Source: an uncultured Lachnospiraceae bacterium
GTDB taxonomy: Bacteria > Bacillota > Clostridia > Lachnospirales > Lachnospiraceae
Reading direction: 5' to 3'
Length of the DNA: 64,000 nucleotides
Assembly: GCA_947631625.1 (NCBI GenBank)
Contig: CANRMA010000001.1
Coordinates: 124,001 to 188,000 of the forward strand
Positions within the stretch are counted from its first letter, which is position 1; every line of letters begins with the position of its first letter. The position numbers and the translations under genes were made by a program. Below, one piece after another: positions 42,939-50,870 of this stretch. The notes below the pieces were generated by a model. The model saw only the letters and a program-made list of their open reading frames with translations. It searched no databases and was not told the DNA's origin.

Positions 42939-45285
42939 GACTTTGTTCTCCTCTAAAATAAGCTCCGCCGGCCTCATATACGGCATCAAGCAGCATACTG
43001 TCTTCAATACCCGCCGTTGTAAGCGACTCTATACAGCTTTTAAGTTCAGCCGTCTCCGCTTCATTTGGCCAGTATATGACAAACTCCATGAAAACGCCGT
43101 TTGCATCGCTTGAAGATTCCCACAAATACTGGTTTTCTTCATTGACCAGATTCTTATCGACTTTAAAGTTTTCATCAAAAGCCGCTTTGTTGACCATAAG
43201 CCCGTTGAACAGACTTTTCTGGTTTTCCTTGCCAAGACACGTTTTTATAAAATCCTGCGCCTGATCCGTATACTGCGAAGCCGCATTGATCCCCAGCAAA
43301 GTATTTGCGCGAAATACATTACTGCTTTGTCCGTCCATGAGCTTCCATTTACTGTTTTCATAACCTTCTACTTTTTTGACCGATATCATATTGCTGTAGC
43401 TGTCGCGGCCGTATATATCGCCTTTTAATATTTTGATCCTGCCGTTCACATACTGCATTCCTCCAACCAATTGAGTGAAATAATGAGAATCTTCTCTTTT
43501 TTCTCCAAAACTCTCTACCCAATCGTCATTACGCCTTTTGTATGTTTCAACGGCCTCATCCGACAGCCCCTGCATCTGGGCGTCATATATCCTCTTGGTC
43601 TGCTCCAGATATTCCGATACCGCCTCTTTATCGATCGCTCCGTCCTCTGTTGTCCATGCCGGAATCGAAGTGCTTGAGAAAAATCTGAGTATACCCTTTT
43701 CCGATGCAATCTCAAGCAGATCTTCACTTGGATTGTCTTTTCTGAGTTCTTCAACCATATCCGCAATGCCTGACAGACCGTCTGCCATTGAAATATATTT
43801 TTCTTCTCCCATAAGCACCGGTATCAAAATCTCACAGGGCATAGCGTAAACCTTATCGCCTGTTTTCATCGCATCAACGATATTTCCAAACAACTCCTCA
43901 TCCCCACTCAAACTTCCGAGGAAACCGCTCATATCCATAAGCAGTCCTTTTTCGATATAAGAATCCATAGGCATATCGTCCAATATCAGCACGTCCGGAC
44001 CTTCGCCCGCCATGATCTTAGTATTAAGACTCTTTAAGGCATCGTCCTTAGTAACGGCATTATCCTCGCCCATACCGATCTCATAATCCACAAAGACATC
44101 CGGATTATTGGTCTGATACAATGAAATCGCCTGCTGAATTGTATCGTTTTTCTTAAGGCTGTATACGCTTAACTTATCGCTTGGAACCGTCGGCACATCT
44201 TTGTCATAAACATATTTGACCAGTCTGCAGCCGCTGAATATGGTCAAAAATTCATTATCCGGCAGCATCACCATTCCGCCTATGCCGTATGCCGGATTGG
44301 AAAAAGTACTGAGCTTACCGTCAATTACCTGTTCCATGGTGCTTCCGCCTATCACATGCCTGTGCAGTCCTTTTTCTCCCGCTACATAAACCACATTTTC
44401 TTCTCCGAGAAAAAACAATGTACTGACATAATCACTTGCGTAACTGTTTCCGTCCGGATAATTTTCGCTTAAGAAAGTTTCTAAGACTTCATCCTCTATA
44501 TACTCCTCTTTCTCCATATCGTAAATAAGCGGAGCCTTATACTTATAACCGTCCAGTAACAGCAGATTCCTTTTAGTACATATCTGATTCGGTTCGTATT
44601 GCTGTATCTCAAGAAAGACCTCGCTGCTCCCGTCATCTTTGGCCTCATAAAGATCAGGTATCCCGCCAAGAACGCTAAAAAATACTCTTCCGTCGTCGCT
44701 GACAGCCACATCTTTCGGATATGATGCGCCTTCAGGATTTTCTATTTCTATATCTGTACCGTCAGGCCTTATAATATGAAGTTTCGGATTCCAGTCGCCG
44801 GTCTCATCATTCCCGTCGCCGTCGTCCAAATTATAAATTACCGCGGCGGTGCCGTCCGCGCCTACAGCCATTTCGAGAATATAATCCTTATGATCCATAA
44901 GCGCTTTAAACCACTGCCAACCGCTGTCTTCCCAACTCTCACCGTTATCTTTGGAAAGGTAAACGGGACTGTATTGGTTGTCTGTAAGTACGAGCGTACC
45001 GTCCGCCAATTCAAAAAGACGGCTGCACATTCCGCTGATCTTATCTGACATATCTGTCACATTTTCGACATATCTGCCCATTGCCACAGGTCCGCCCGAC
45101 TGCTGTCCGGTATCGGACGCGCCGTCAACTCCCGAAGACGCTGCCTGCGCGCCGTCCTGATTTATGCTCTTAGCATCACCGGTATTATCAAGCGCGCCGT
45201 TTCCGCAGCCGCTTAGACATATTGCCAGCATAGGCACAGTCATAAGCGCCGATATTGTTTTTTTGATTCCTAAACTAATTTTCAT
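42883..45285 (-). CDS. solute-binding lipoprotein with N-terminal propeller-like domain
   Basis: 800 residues, about twice the size of a normal sugar-binding protein. The lipoprotein signal ends in LSGCGN. Residues 65-365 carry repeated beta-strand blades of sialidase/propeller type (LFELADGTLVLTDNQYSPVYLSKDNGESWEDSG, VAVSDDGRVFFSVLGG, GGMVMLPDNEFLTIF). Residues 375-800 are a family-1 extracellular solute-binding domain (AISLYQTNNPDVFVDYEIG, GEGPDVLILDDMPMDSYIEKG, NTLLGINAASQYTDQAQDFI). The ribosome site is GGAGG. It is the first gene of the permease operon. The ligand is unknown. The fusion suggests glycan capture coupled to import. Confidence 0.88.
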   Translation of the reverse strand: MKISLGIKKTISALMTVPMLAICLSGCGNGALDNTGDAKSINQDGAQAASSGVDGASDTGQQSGGPVAMGRYVENVTDMSDKISGMCSRLFELADGTLVLTDNQYSPVYLSKDNGESWEDSGWQWFKALMDHKDYILEMAVGADGTAAVIYNLDDGDGNDETGDWNPKLHIIRPDGTDIEIENPEGASYPKDVAVSDDGRVFFSVLGGIPDLYEAKDDGSSEVFLEIQQYEPNQICTKRNLLLLDGYKYKAPLIYDMEKEEYIEDEVLETFLSENYPDGNSYASDYVSTLFFLGEENVVYVAGEKGLHRHVIGGSTMEQVIDGKLSTFSNPAYGIGGMVMLPDNEFLTIFSGCRLVKYVYDKDVPTVPSDKLSVYSLKKNDTIQQAISLYQTNNPDVFVDYEIGMGEDNAVTKDDALKSLNTKIMAGEGPDVLILDDMPMDSYIEKGLLMDMSGFLGSLSGDEELFGNIVDAMKTGDKVYAMPCEILIPVLMGEEKYISMADGLSGIADMVEELRKDNPSEDLLEIASEKGILRFFSSTSIPAWTTEDGAIDKEAVSEYLEQTKRIYDAQMQGLSDEAVETYKRRNDDWVESFGEKREDSHYFTQLVGGMQYVNGRIKILKGDIYGRDSYSNMISVKKVEGYENSKWKLMDGQSSNVFRANTLLGINAASQYTDQAQDFIKTCLGKENQKSLFNGLMVNKAAFDENFKVDKNLVNEENQYLWESSSDANGVFMEFVIYWPNEAETAELKSCIESLTTAGIEDSMLLDAVYEAGGAYFRGEQSLEEAVDAIEKKVALYMAE

Positions 45286-45678
45286 TCAAATCCTCCAATC
45301 TTGGTTTTATACTTAATTTTTTTCTTGTTTTTAATTTAATGCATAACCCCACGTTGACAGGATAACAGACTTATCTTTAAATAATCTCTAAAAAGTATTA
45401 TATATAATGGTAAACTGAGAAATTGTTGTCAAAACTGCCGAATTTAGCAAAAATATACAAAACGGGGTTCCATTGCGAGGGCGCAGAGTCACCCCTTATT
45501 TGTATATTTTTACTAAATTCTGTGTTGTGAGAACGAGTTTTGCAATTATCTACTTTTCATAATATAATAACGAACAGCTTTCCCCAAATGAATAAACTAA
45601 TTTAAACCTTTTTATTATATATTCTAACAGATAGGATAATCGACTGGATTGGTGAATTGGATAATCACCAAAAAATAC
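45286..45678. other. gene-free stretch upstream of the solute-binding gene
   Basis: It holds the leader of the solute-binding gene (45286-45416), the subfamily B inverted-repeat element and about 120 A/T-rich bases before the small-RNA promoter. No additional gene is supported. Confidence 0.6.
45417..45552. mobile_element. MITE-like inverted-repeat element, subfamily B copy 2
   Basis: About 136 bp. The right end GTTTTGCAATTATCTA matches the family; the left end has lost about six bases (AATTG then TTGTCAAAAC). The inner 22-bp inverted repeat (45440-45461 with 45499-45520, one mismatch) shares the GAATTTAG ... ATATA core with the copy at 28419-28581. The order is reversed relative to that copy. 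It has no coding capacity. Confidence 0.75.
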
Positions 45679-45707
45679 TTGCGGCGCTCTGGAGAGTGTG
45701 GTATATT
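45679..45707 (+). promoter_or_regulatory. promoter of the candidate antitoxin RNA
   Basis: TTGCGG (45679-45684) and TATATT (45702-45707) are separated by 17 bases, with a TG dinucleotide just before the -10. Transcription would start near 45714 and run towards the toxin-like gene on the other strand. The toxin-like gene has a near-matching promoter, TTGCGC-17-TAGTAT. Confidence 0.6.
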
Positions 45708-45713
45708 GAATAT

Positions 45714-45830
45714 AAAGAAGGGCATCTGCGTTAACAAATGCCCCACAGGAACTACCGATAGACGGTTAGCCCGAAACAGTTAAGCTTTCAGAAAAGCCGC
45801 TCAGTTTGCAGACAGGGGCGGCTATTTCTG
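45714..45830 (+). ncRNA. candidate antisense antitoxin RNA
   Basis: The predicted transcript of about 115 bases starts after the promoter at 45679-45707. It contains a hairpin (GGGCATCTG/CAAATGCCC, 45720-45743) and the sequence GATAGACGGTTAGCCC. It ends at a GC-rich hairpin (GCCGCTC/GGGCGGC, 45796-45822) followed by TATTT. It has no ORF with a ribosome site. It converges on and overlaps the 3' end of the 32-residue membrane peptide gene, the arrangement of txpA/RatA-type modules. Existence and function are inferred. Confidence 0.5.
45720..45743 (-). terminator. distal hairpin terminator of the toxin-like transcript
   Basis: On the minus strand GGGCATTTG/CAGATGCCC (nine pairs including one G-U) with a six-base loop is followed by TTCTTTATATT. 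It would end a longer toxin mRNA, about 80 bases beyond a first hairpin (45796-45822) followed by TTTT. Confidence 0.5.
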
Positions 45831-45920
45831 TGTCTTGTTACTATCTTTACCAAAAGAGTATCCGATTCCAAAGCAGGTCAAGCCGAAGCTCAGCACCGCA
45901 ATCAGTCCCAAAATATCCAT
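45822..45920 (-). CDS. 32-residue membrane peptide, candidate type I toxin
   Basis: The peptide is MDILGLIAVLSFGLTCFGIG then YSFGKDSNKTQK: one hydrophobic helix followed by a short polar tail, the layout of type I toxins and holin-like toxins. AAAGGAGGG lies nine bases before the ATG. A promoter (TTGCGC at 46053-46058, 17 bases, TAGTAT at 46030-46035) gives a leader of about 100 bases. In that leader, GGTAGGCGGTTAGCCC can pair with GGGCTAACCGTCTATC in the 3' part of a long transcript, and a CCCTCC can pair with the ribosome site. From memory, similar short peptides recur in gut Clostridia; this was not checked. Confidence 0.65.
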   Translation of the reverse strand: MDILGLIAVLSFGLTCFGIGYSFGKDSNKTQK

Positions 45921-46023
45921 ATGGCTCAGCCCTCCTTTCCCAGATTCCGTTTCCGGTTTCTATGTAATCGGAGGGTCACAGTCCCTCCGGAGAGGGCTAA
46001 CCGCCTACCATCTTGATAGTCCT
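45921..46023 (-). promoter_or_regulatory. structured leader of the toxin-like mRNA
   Basis: On the minus strand the leader contains GGTAGGCGGTTAGCCC (plus-strand 45994-46009 region), then GGAGGG (45983-45988), CCCTCC (45970-45975) and finally the ribosome site GGAGGG (45930-45935). The single CCCTCC can pair with either GGAGGG, so translation could be switched on or off by which pair forms. This is read from the sequence; no folding energy was computed. Confidence 0.5.
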
Positions 46024-46323
46024 ATAAGAATACTACCATAATCCGACAGAAAGCGCAATTTATACTTAATTGTTTTGCATTTAAAATTTGCTGTTTTTAC
46101 GTTAAACGCAGTCCTCATACGTGTAAAAGGCGCGTTAATAATTGACTGTTACAACGAAAGATAATATACTGTAAACACAGCAAAGAAATTTTAAGCACTG
46201 TCATACAAGGTAAAAAACAAAGAAAACGCAGCAAACGCTGAGAAACAACAGAATACATCGGCGAGACTAAAACCTGTGTTTTTTATTAGGTAATTGTGAA
46301 CTCGAAATATGTAAGGAGAAACT

Positions 46324-46689
46324 ATGATTTCGACCATTATAATATGCTTTATATTCACCTTTTTTCCTGCGGCATCTTATGTCATATTAGGGATATCACA
46401 GTGCAGGAGCAAGGAGCCTGTCGGCTTCTGGGCAGGCAGAAAGCCGCCGTCCAAAGAATCAGTCGCGGATATTGCCGCTTACAATAAAAAGCATGGCATA
46501 ATGTTTATCCTATACGGCGCCGGTATCGTGCCGGCAGTGATGTTTTCTGTAATTATGATAGAAATGACAGATGTGGCTCTGTGGATCTGTGTTGCGATAG
46601 CGGAAACGGTTGGAGGACTGTTGTTAATGATCCGATATCATCAATATCTTGAAAGAAAATATGTGATACAGCAAACAGATAAACCCTGA
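46324..46689 (+). CDS. small membrane protein, SdpI-tail-like, function unknown
   Basis: 121 residues with three or four membrane helices (about 3-24, 60-80, 84-105). A cytosolic loop, GFWAGRKPPSKESVADIAAYNKKHG, resembles the conserved loop of SdpI-type and DUF3784-type membrane proteins. The ribosome site GTAAGGAG is well placed. It is upstream of an accessory remnant and downstream of the toxin-like locus; no functional link is shown. A family-end-like sequence (TAGGTAATTGTGAAC, 46287-46301) lies 22 bases before the start. The remainder of 46059-46323 is gene-free. Confidence 0.7.
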   Translation: MISTIIICFIFTFFPAASYVILGISQCRSKEPVGFWAGRKPPSKESVADIAAYNKKHGIMFILYGAGIVPAVMFSVIMIEMTDVALWICVAIAETVGGLLLMIRYHQYLERKYVIQQTDKP

Positions 46690-47098
46690 CAGAGAGATTG
46701 AAACACCGCAGAGAGCAGATAGTATATGCGGCATAGGATTGTATACAGACTAATAGAGATGTTGCTGACACGCAGGCAGTGTTCGTACAATCATTATATC
46801 TGTCAAAAAACCATTTCATCAGGGCGTAACCGCTCTTCACGTAAAAATATCTTTCCTATTTTTATCCGTTTGAAAAACTGAATTTTACAAGAAACAACTT
46901 GAAATCGAGGTACTTCGTAAATAGCCGTGACGGCATTGCGGCAACAACGACAATGGAAAATGCACCTCAAGCTGTGGCGTTGGAATTGCAAAAAAGCCTT
47001 TATCGCAAGCAGAAAAGGGAATGTATTTTGCAGCGGACAGAGCAATAACAGATATAATGTCTATAAATCGAGAAAGAAGAATAAAAGGACCGGAAAAG
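46690..47098. other. gene-poor stretch with a possible coding relict
   Basis: A frame without a good start runs from 46845 to 47048 and reads like coding sequence in its second half (MENAPQAVALELQKSLYRKQ). It ends where the frame of the nuclease-like gene begins. It may be a decayed upstream part of the same mobile-element protein. No ribosome site or known domain was found. Confidence 0.3.
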
Positions 47099-47629
47099 AT
47101 GATTGAAAACAGAAATGTAAATATTATAACCGATACTGACGGTAAAAAGTTAGTGCTGATCAATGATATAAGGTTCAAGGCAAAAGCGCGAAATGACTGG
47201 AACATTGTAGAAGAATATCTGAAAGAATACATAGGAAAATTTTATGAAATTGAGGAAACCTCTGACAAAATATACATTTCGTCAGACTTCCCTGATGAAT
47301 ATACCAGTTCAGAAAGCCGTATCACCTTGAAAGGCGCTGTGGCAAAAGCCAAAGCGAATGCGGCGCAGGCTGTCCCGGAACTTATAAAAATAGCTGTCAA
47401 TCCGAAGCATGAGGAAAACCGGAAAGCCAAGCATAAGACTGCTGCGACGTATGGATGGTACAGGTACGACATCCGGTTTGCACTACCGGTATTTGATGAT
47501 AAAACCGAGAGCATAGCCAGATATAATATTTATTCTGCAAGCATGTTGGTCCGTCATGCGGATGATGACAAGAAGTATCTATATGACATATTGGCAATAA
47601 AAAAAGAAACGAGCAGCCCGCTTGAGTGA
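47099..47629 (+). CDS. orphan BECR/LPD3-type nuclease-like domain protein
   Basis: About 176 residues from the ATG at 47099 (AAAGGA nine bases upstream); an ATG at 47021 is open but lacks a site. The sequence IRFKAKARNDWNIVEEYLKEYIG, YISSDFPDEYTSSESRITLKGAVAKAKANAAQ, YGWYRYDIRFALPVFDDKT and YNIYSASMLVRHADDDKKYLYDILAIKKE resembles domains found at the C-terminus of large phage and conjugative-element proteins (BECR-fold, LPD3/PBECR group), from memory. Here it stands alone, so it is likely a remnant or a captured effector domain. No immunity gene is recognisable. Confidence 0.6.
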   Translation: MIENRNVNIITDTDGKKLVLINDIRFKAKARNDWNIVEEYLKEYIGKFYEIEETSDKIYISSDFPDEYTSSESRITLKGAVAKAKANAAQAVPELIKIAVNPKHEENRKAKHKTAATYGWYRYDIRFALPVFDDKTESIARYNIYSASMLVRHADDDKKYLYDILAIKKETSSPLE

Positions 47630-47787
47630 AAACACTGTACGGTGAAAACCCATTTCTTATTCTCAATAATATGCCCTTTTTCCCTTTCTGTCAATCTCCA
47701 ATTTTGATTTTCTCACTGATTTTGATTTTTTCATTTTCAATTTAAAAAATTTATAATGTTTTATTCTATTCGCTTCTAAGAATATGG

Positions 47788-47793
47788 TATAAT
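47788..47793 (+). promoter_or_regulatory. extended -10 of the hemerythrin promoter
   Basis: TGGTATAAT, an extended -10 with no clear -35, lies about 35 bases before the hemerythrin start codon. The AGGAGG ribosome site follows at about 47815. Confidence 0.5.
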
Positions 47794-47827
47794 AAGCTCA
47801 GCACATATTTTATAGGAGGACTCATAT

Positions 47828-48628
47828 ATGTATAACTTTACAGACGACTGTCTTATAGGTATTGAAATGATCGATAACGAACACCGCGAACTTTTCCGCA
47901 TCGTAAATGATATTCAAAATCTTCTGGACAGTGATGCAAATGATAAGTATGACCGCAGCATAGAAATGATCGACAGATTAAAAGAATATGCCAAAGAGCA
48001 TTTCAGACATGAAGAATTGTATATGGAAAGTATAGACCACCCTGAATTGGAGCTCCAGAAGAAACAACATTCGGATTTTTGCGATAAGATAAACGAAGCG
48101 GATATGACTATCGCAGGTTCCGGACAAGATGAATTTCTCACAGATCTTCTTAAATTTTTGGTAACCTGGCTTTACAGACATATTATCGGATCGGATCTGT
48201 TGATCGGTAAACTTCGTCCTGTAAACGAGCGCAGTCAAAAAATAGAATTTACCGATAAATATTTAACCGGGATTTCACAGATCGATGAAGAACATAAGGA
48301 ATTATTCCGTATTATCGATAATTTATACAGTGTTATGAACGACGACTTTATCGCGGATAAATATGATGAGATAATTTCTTTACTTGAACAGTTAAAAAAT
48401 TATACCAAATTTCATTTTGAAGATGAAGAAGCCTATATGAAAAAGATCAACTATAAGGATCTGCCCGCACAGCAGCGCGCGCATGAAGCGTTTATAGCAA
48501 GACTTGATGACATGGATCTGGCGCATATTGATGAAAATCAGCAGGATACTCTGGAAGAGCTGTTGGAATTTCTTACCGAATGGCTGACAAACCATATATT
48601 ACATAGTGATAAAAATATCGGTAAATAA
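47828..48628 (+). CDS. tandem bacteriohemerythrin (two hemerythrin domains)
   Basis: 266 residues made of two hemerythrin domains (about 1-132 and 138-266), roughly 45 percent alike by eye. Each has the di-iron ligand motifs: DNEHRELF / DEEHKELF, HFRHEE / HFEDEE, QHSDF / AHEAF and RHIIGSD / NHILHSD. In both, the first His of the usual HxxxH pair is Gln (LQKKQH, QQRAH). The protein binds oxygen or related small molecules at di-iron sites and may help an anaerobe handle oxygen. The consensus ribosome site AGGAGG and an extended -10 suggest strong expression. Confidence 0.92.
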   Translation: MYNFTDDCLIGIEMIDNEHRELFRIVNDIQNLLDSDANDKYDRSIEMIDRLKEYAKEHFRHEELYMESIDHPELELQKKQHSDFCDKINEADMTIAGSGQDEFLTDLLKFLVTWLYRHIIGSDLLIGKLRPVNERSQKIEFTDKYLTGISQIDEEHKELFRIIDNLYSVMNDDFIADKYDEIISLLEQLKNYTKFHFEDEEAYMKKINYKDLPAQQRAHEAFIARLDDMDLAHIDENQQDTLEELLEFLTEWLTNHILHSDKNIGK

Positions 48629-48635
48629 TAAAAAT

Positions 48636-48860
48636 TAATATAATATATCGATAATAATGCCAGTTGATATAATATACGGTTAAATAATACTAATCGATAT
48701 AATATACAGTTAAGTAATGTTAATTGATATAGTATACAGCTAAGTAATGTTAATTGATATAGTATACAGTTAAGTAATGCTAATCGATATAATATACAGT
48801 TAAGTAATGCTAATAGATATAATATATAATTAAGTAACACTAATCAAATAATATATTTTA
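48636..48860. repeat. 30-bp tandem repeat array, about 7 units
   Basis: Units repeat with an exact 30-bp period (GATAT at 48666, 48696, 48726, 48756, 48786, 48816; degenerate units at either edge). Each carries GATATAATATACAGTTAAGT or a close variant, so every unit contains a TATAAT-like hexamer. The array fills most of the 340-base gap between the hemerythrin stop and the response regulator. Thirty base pairs is close to three helical turns, so the array could also be intrinsically curved. It is not a CRISPR. Confidence 0.92.
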
Positions 48861-48968
48861 ATAAGTCAGAGATTATTTAGAGATAATTTAAAGAATACTA
48901 ATATAAAATATTTACGGGGACTTATAAAGGTCTCAAATTTACAGGCTGAGCAAGAATGAGGGATTAAC

Positions 48969-49643
48969 ATGAGGATTTTACTGGCCGAAGATGACGCTCA
49001 ATTAAATAAATCTCTGACTTATCAACTTGAAAAAGAAGGGTTTATCGTAGATTCGTGCACAGACGGAGATACAGCCCTGTATTACGGTTCACAGAATATC
49101 TACGATATCATTCTGCTTGACCGGATGATGCCTCATATGGAAGGTACGGATGTGCTTACAGCGCTGCGTAAGGACGGTATACTGGCTCCGATAATTCTTA
49201 TCACAGCTCTGGGTACTTTATCTGATAAGGTGACAGGTCTTGATCTTGGCGCGGACGATTATCTTGTAAAACCGTTTGCCTTTGAAGAGCTGCTCGCAAG
49301 GATACGCTGTGTTACGAGAAGACCGCATACGCTCACTGCGCCGGACACACTGTCTTTCGCCGACATCACTTGGGATCAGACATTGAATACGTTAAAAGGG
49401 CCCAAGTCTTCATGTACTCTCGCTAAAAGAGAAGCCGCTTTGCTTGAAGTATTTTTACGCTCCAAAGGACAAACTCTTCCCCGTACCACTCTGCTTTTAA
49501 AAGTATGGGGCCCCGACAGTGACGTTGAAGACGGAAACCTTGATAATTATATTTACTTTCTGCGCAGACGCCTTCAGATCATCGGCTCAAGACTCAATAT
49601 CAAAACCGTACGAGGCGTCGGCTACAGTCTGCAGGAGAATTAA
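48969..49643 (+). CDS. OmpR-family response regulator
   Basis: 224 residues. The receiver domain (about 1-115) has EDD, the phospho-acceptor Asp in IILLDRMMPHMEG and Lys in VKPFAFEEL. The winged helix (about 130-220) has LAKREAALLEVFLRSKGQTLPRTTLL and NYIYFLRRRLQIIGS. The kinase gene follows three bases after its stop, so the two form one operon. Promoter-like repeats lie 110-330 bases upstream. Confidence 0.93.
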   Translation: MRILLAEDDAQLNKSLTYQLEKEGFIVDSCTDGDTALYYGSQNIYDIILLDRMMPHMEGTDVLTALRKDGILAPIILITALGTLSDKVTGLDLGADDYLVKPFAFEELLARIRCVTRRPHTLTAPDTLSFADITWDQTLNTLKGPKSSCTLAKREAALLEVFLRSKGQTLPRTTLLLKVWGPDSDVEDGNLDNYIYFLRRRLQIIGSRLNIKTVRGVGYSLQEN

Positions 49644-49646
49644 TCC

Positions 49647-50822
49647 ATGTTTAAAAAGGTCCGTATACGTTTAACATTATTGTGCGCGGGAATATCCATT
49701 ATAATTATGACAGTAATGTCATTTATTTTTTTATATGTATCTGAGCATGAACTCTATCAAAGCAAATTGCAGTCTTTTCAAAACGATATAAATACCATTT
49801 CCGCCAATTTAGATTCCCAATCTGTTATTTCCATGGAATATCTTTCCAGAATGGAAGCTCAGGACAATTACATGTTTTATGTAACGGACAATGGGGTGCC
49901 TTTTTTATACAATAGCATTACAAGTGAAAAGTTTGAAAATAATTTTTCAAAAAACAATTATCTTACTACGGTAATCTATCCTAAGGACAAGGATTCAACG
50001 CTTGAAATCACCGTACTGTGTTCCTTAATGCCTTTAAAAAAGCAGATAAACAGCCAGCGGCTGCGCTTTATTCTGATAGATATGGCGGCAGTTCTCATAC
50101 TCTCTGTCTTTTCATGGCTTTTAACAGGCAGGCTCTTAGCGCCTGTCATTGAAAATCAAAAGAAGCAAAATGAATTTATAGCGTCGGCTTCACATGAACT
50201 CCGCACACCCTTAGCGGTCATACTGTCAGCCTCGGAATGTTTAAGCGACGCGCCGGCCGATAAGCAGGAAGGTTTCCTTAAAACCATACGTCAGGAAACT
50301 TTACGTATGTCTTCTCTGGTAAACGATATGCTCGCGCTCTCAAGCTCCGGCAGCAACCGTTTCAGTATTAAACCAAAACCCATAGAGATAGACACTCTGC
50401 TTATAAATTCCTATGAGGCTTTTAAGCCTATGGCGCATGATAAAAATGTTTCTCTTAAGCTCACATTGCCTAAAAACGCTCTGCCGCTATGTAACGCAGA
50501 CCCGGATCGTCTAAGTCAGGTCGTTTCCATACTCATCCACAACGCGATAAGCTATACACCTACAGGCGGCAGGGTTGAAATAACTCTTGTATACAATAAA
50601 GAACGCTTCTATATATCCGTAAAGGATAACGGTATCGGTATCTCGGATGAAGATAAAAAGAAAATTTTCGACCGTTTCTATCGGGCTGAAAAAGCCCGAA
50701 GCGATAAAGGTCACTTCGGGCTTGGTTTATCCATTGCTCAGGAAATAGTCGCCGCGCACAACGGCAGCATAAATGTTATGGATGCCTACGGCGGAGGCAG
50801 TATATTTACCGTTATAATATGA
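49647..50822 (+). CDS. sensor histidine kinase
   Basis: 391 residues. Membrane helices (about 8-30 and 140-162) flank a short extracellular sensor. There is no clear HAMP between the second helix and the phospho-acceptor His in FIASASHELRTPLAVILSASE near 185. The HATPase domain has SILIHNAISYTP, DNGIGIS and GHFGLGLSIAQEI. It phosphorylates the regulator encoded just upstream. The stimulus is unknown. It is convergent with proS. Confidence 0.93.
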   Translation: MFKKVRIRLTLLCAGISIIIMTVMSFIFLYVSEHELYQSKLQSFQNDINTISANLDSQSVISMEYLSRMEAQDNYMFYVTDNGVPFLYNSITSEKFENNFSKNNYLTTVIYPKDKDSTLEITVLCSLMPLKKQINSQRLRFILIDMAAVLILSVFSWLLTGRLLAPVIENQKKQNEFIASASHELRTPLAVILSASECLSDAPADKQEGFLKTIRQETLRMSSLVNDMLALSSSGSNRFSIKPKPIEIDTLLINSYEAFKPMAHDKNVSLKLTLPKNALPLCNADPDRLSQVVSILIHNAISYTPTGGRVEITLVYNKERFYISVKDNGIGISDEDKKKIFDRFYRAEKARSDKGHFGLGLSIAQEIVAAHNGSINVMDAYGGGSIFTVII

Positions 50823-50839
50823 GACAGCTTCTCTCTTTG

Positions 50840-50865
50840 CATTACATTGTATATACAATGTAATG
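50840..50865. repeat. perfect 26-bp palindrome between convergent genes
   Basis: Two arms of 13 bp (CATTACATTGTAT / ATACAATGTAATG) meet without a spacer between the kinase stop (50822) and the proS stop (50871). Neither side has a run of T residues, so it is a poor intrinsic terminator. As RNA it would form a hairpin with a small loop and could protect both 3' ends. Confidence 0.85.
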
Positions 50866-50870
50866 ACATT

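Noticed and set aside
46287..46301. Another copy of the inverted-repeat element
   Set aside because: Only one end-like sequence (TAGGTAATTGTGAAC) is present, with no partner end or core nearby; it may be chance or a solo remnant.
47021..47098. Upstream ATG of the nuclease-like gene
   Set aside because: The frame is open, but no ribosome site precedes it, while the ATG at 47099 has AAAGGA at proper spacing.
48538..48840. Leu/Tyr repeat ORF on the minus strand
   Set aside because: It arises because the 30-bp tandem repeat is a multiple of three and stays open; there is no ribosome site and it runs antisense into the hemerythrin gene.
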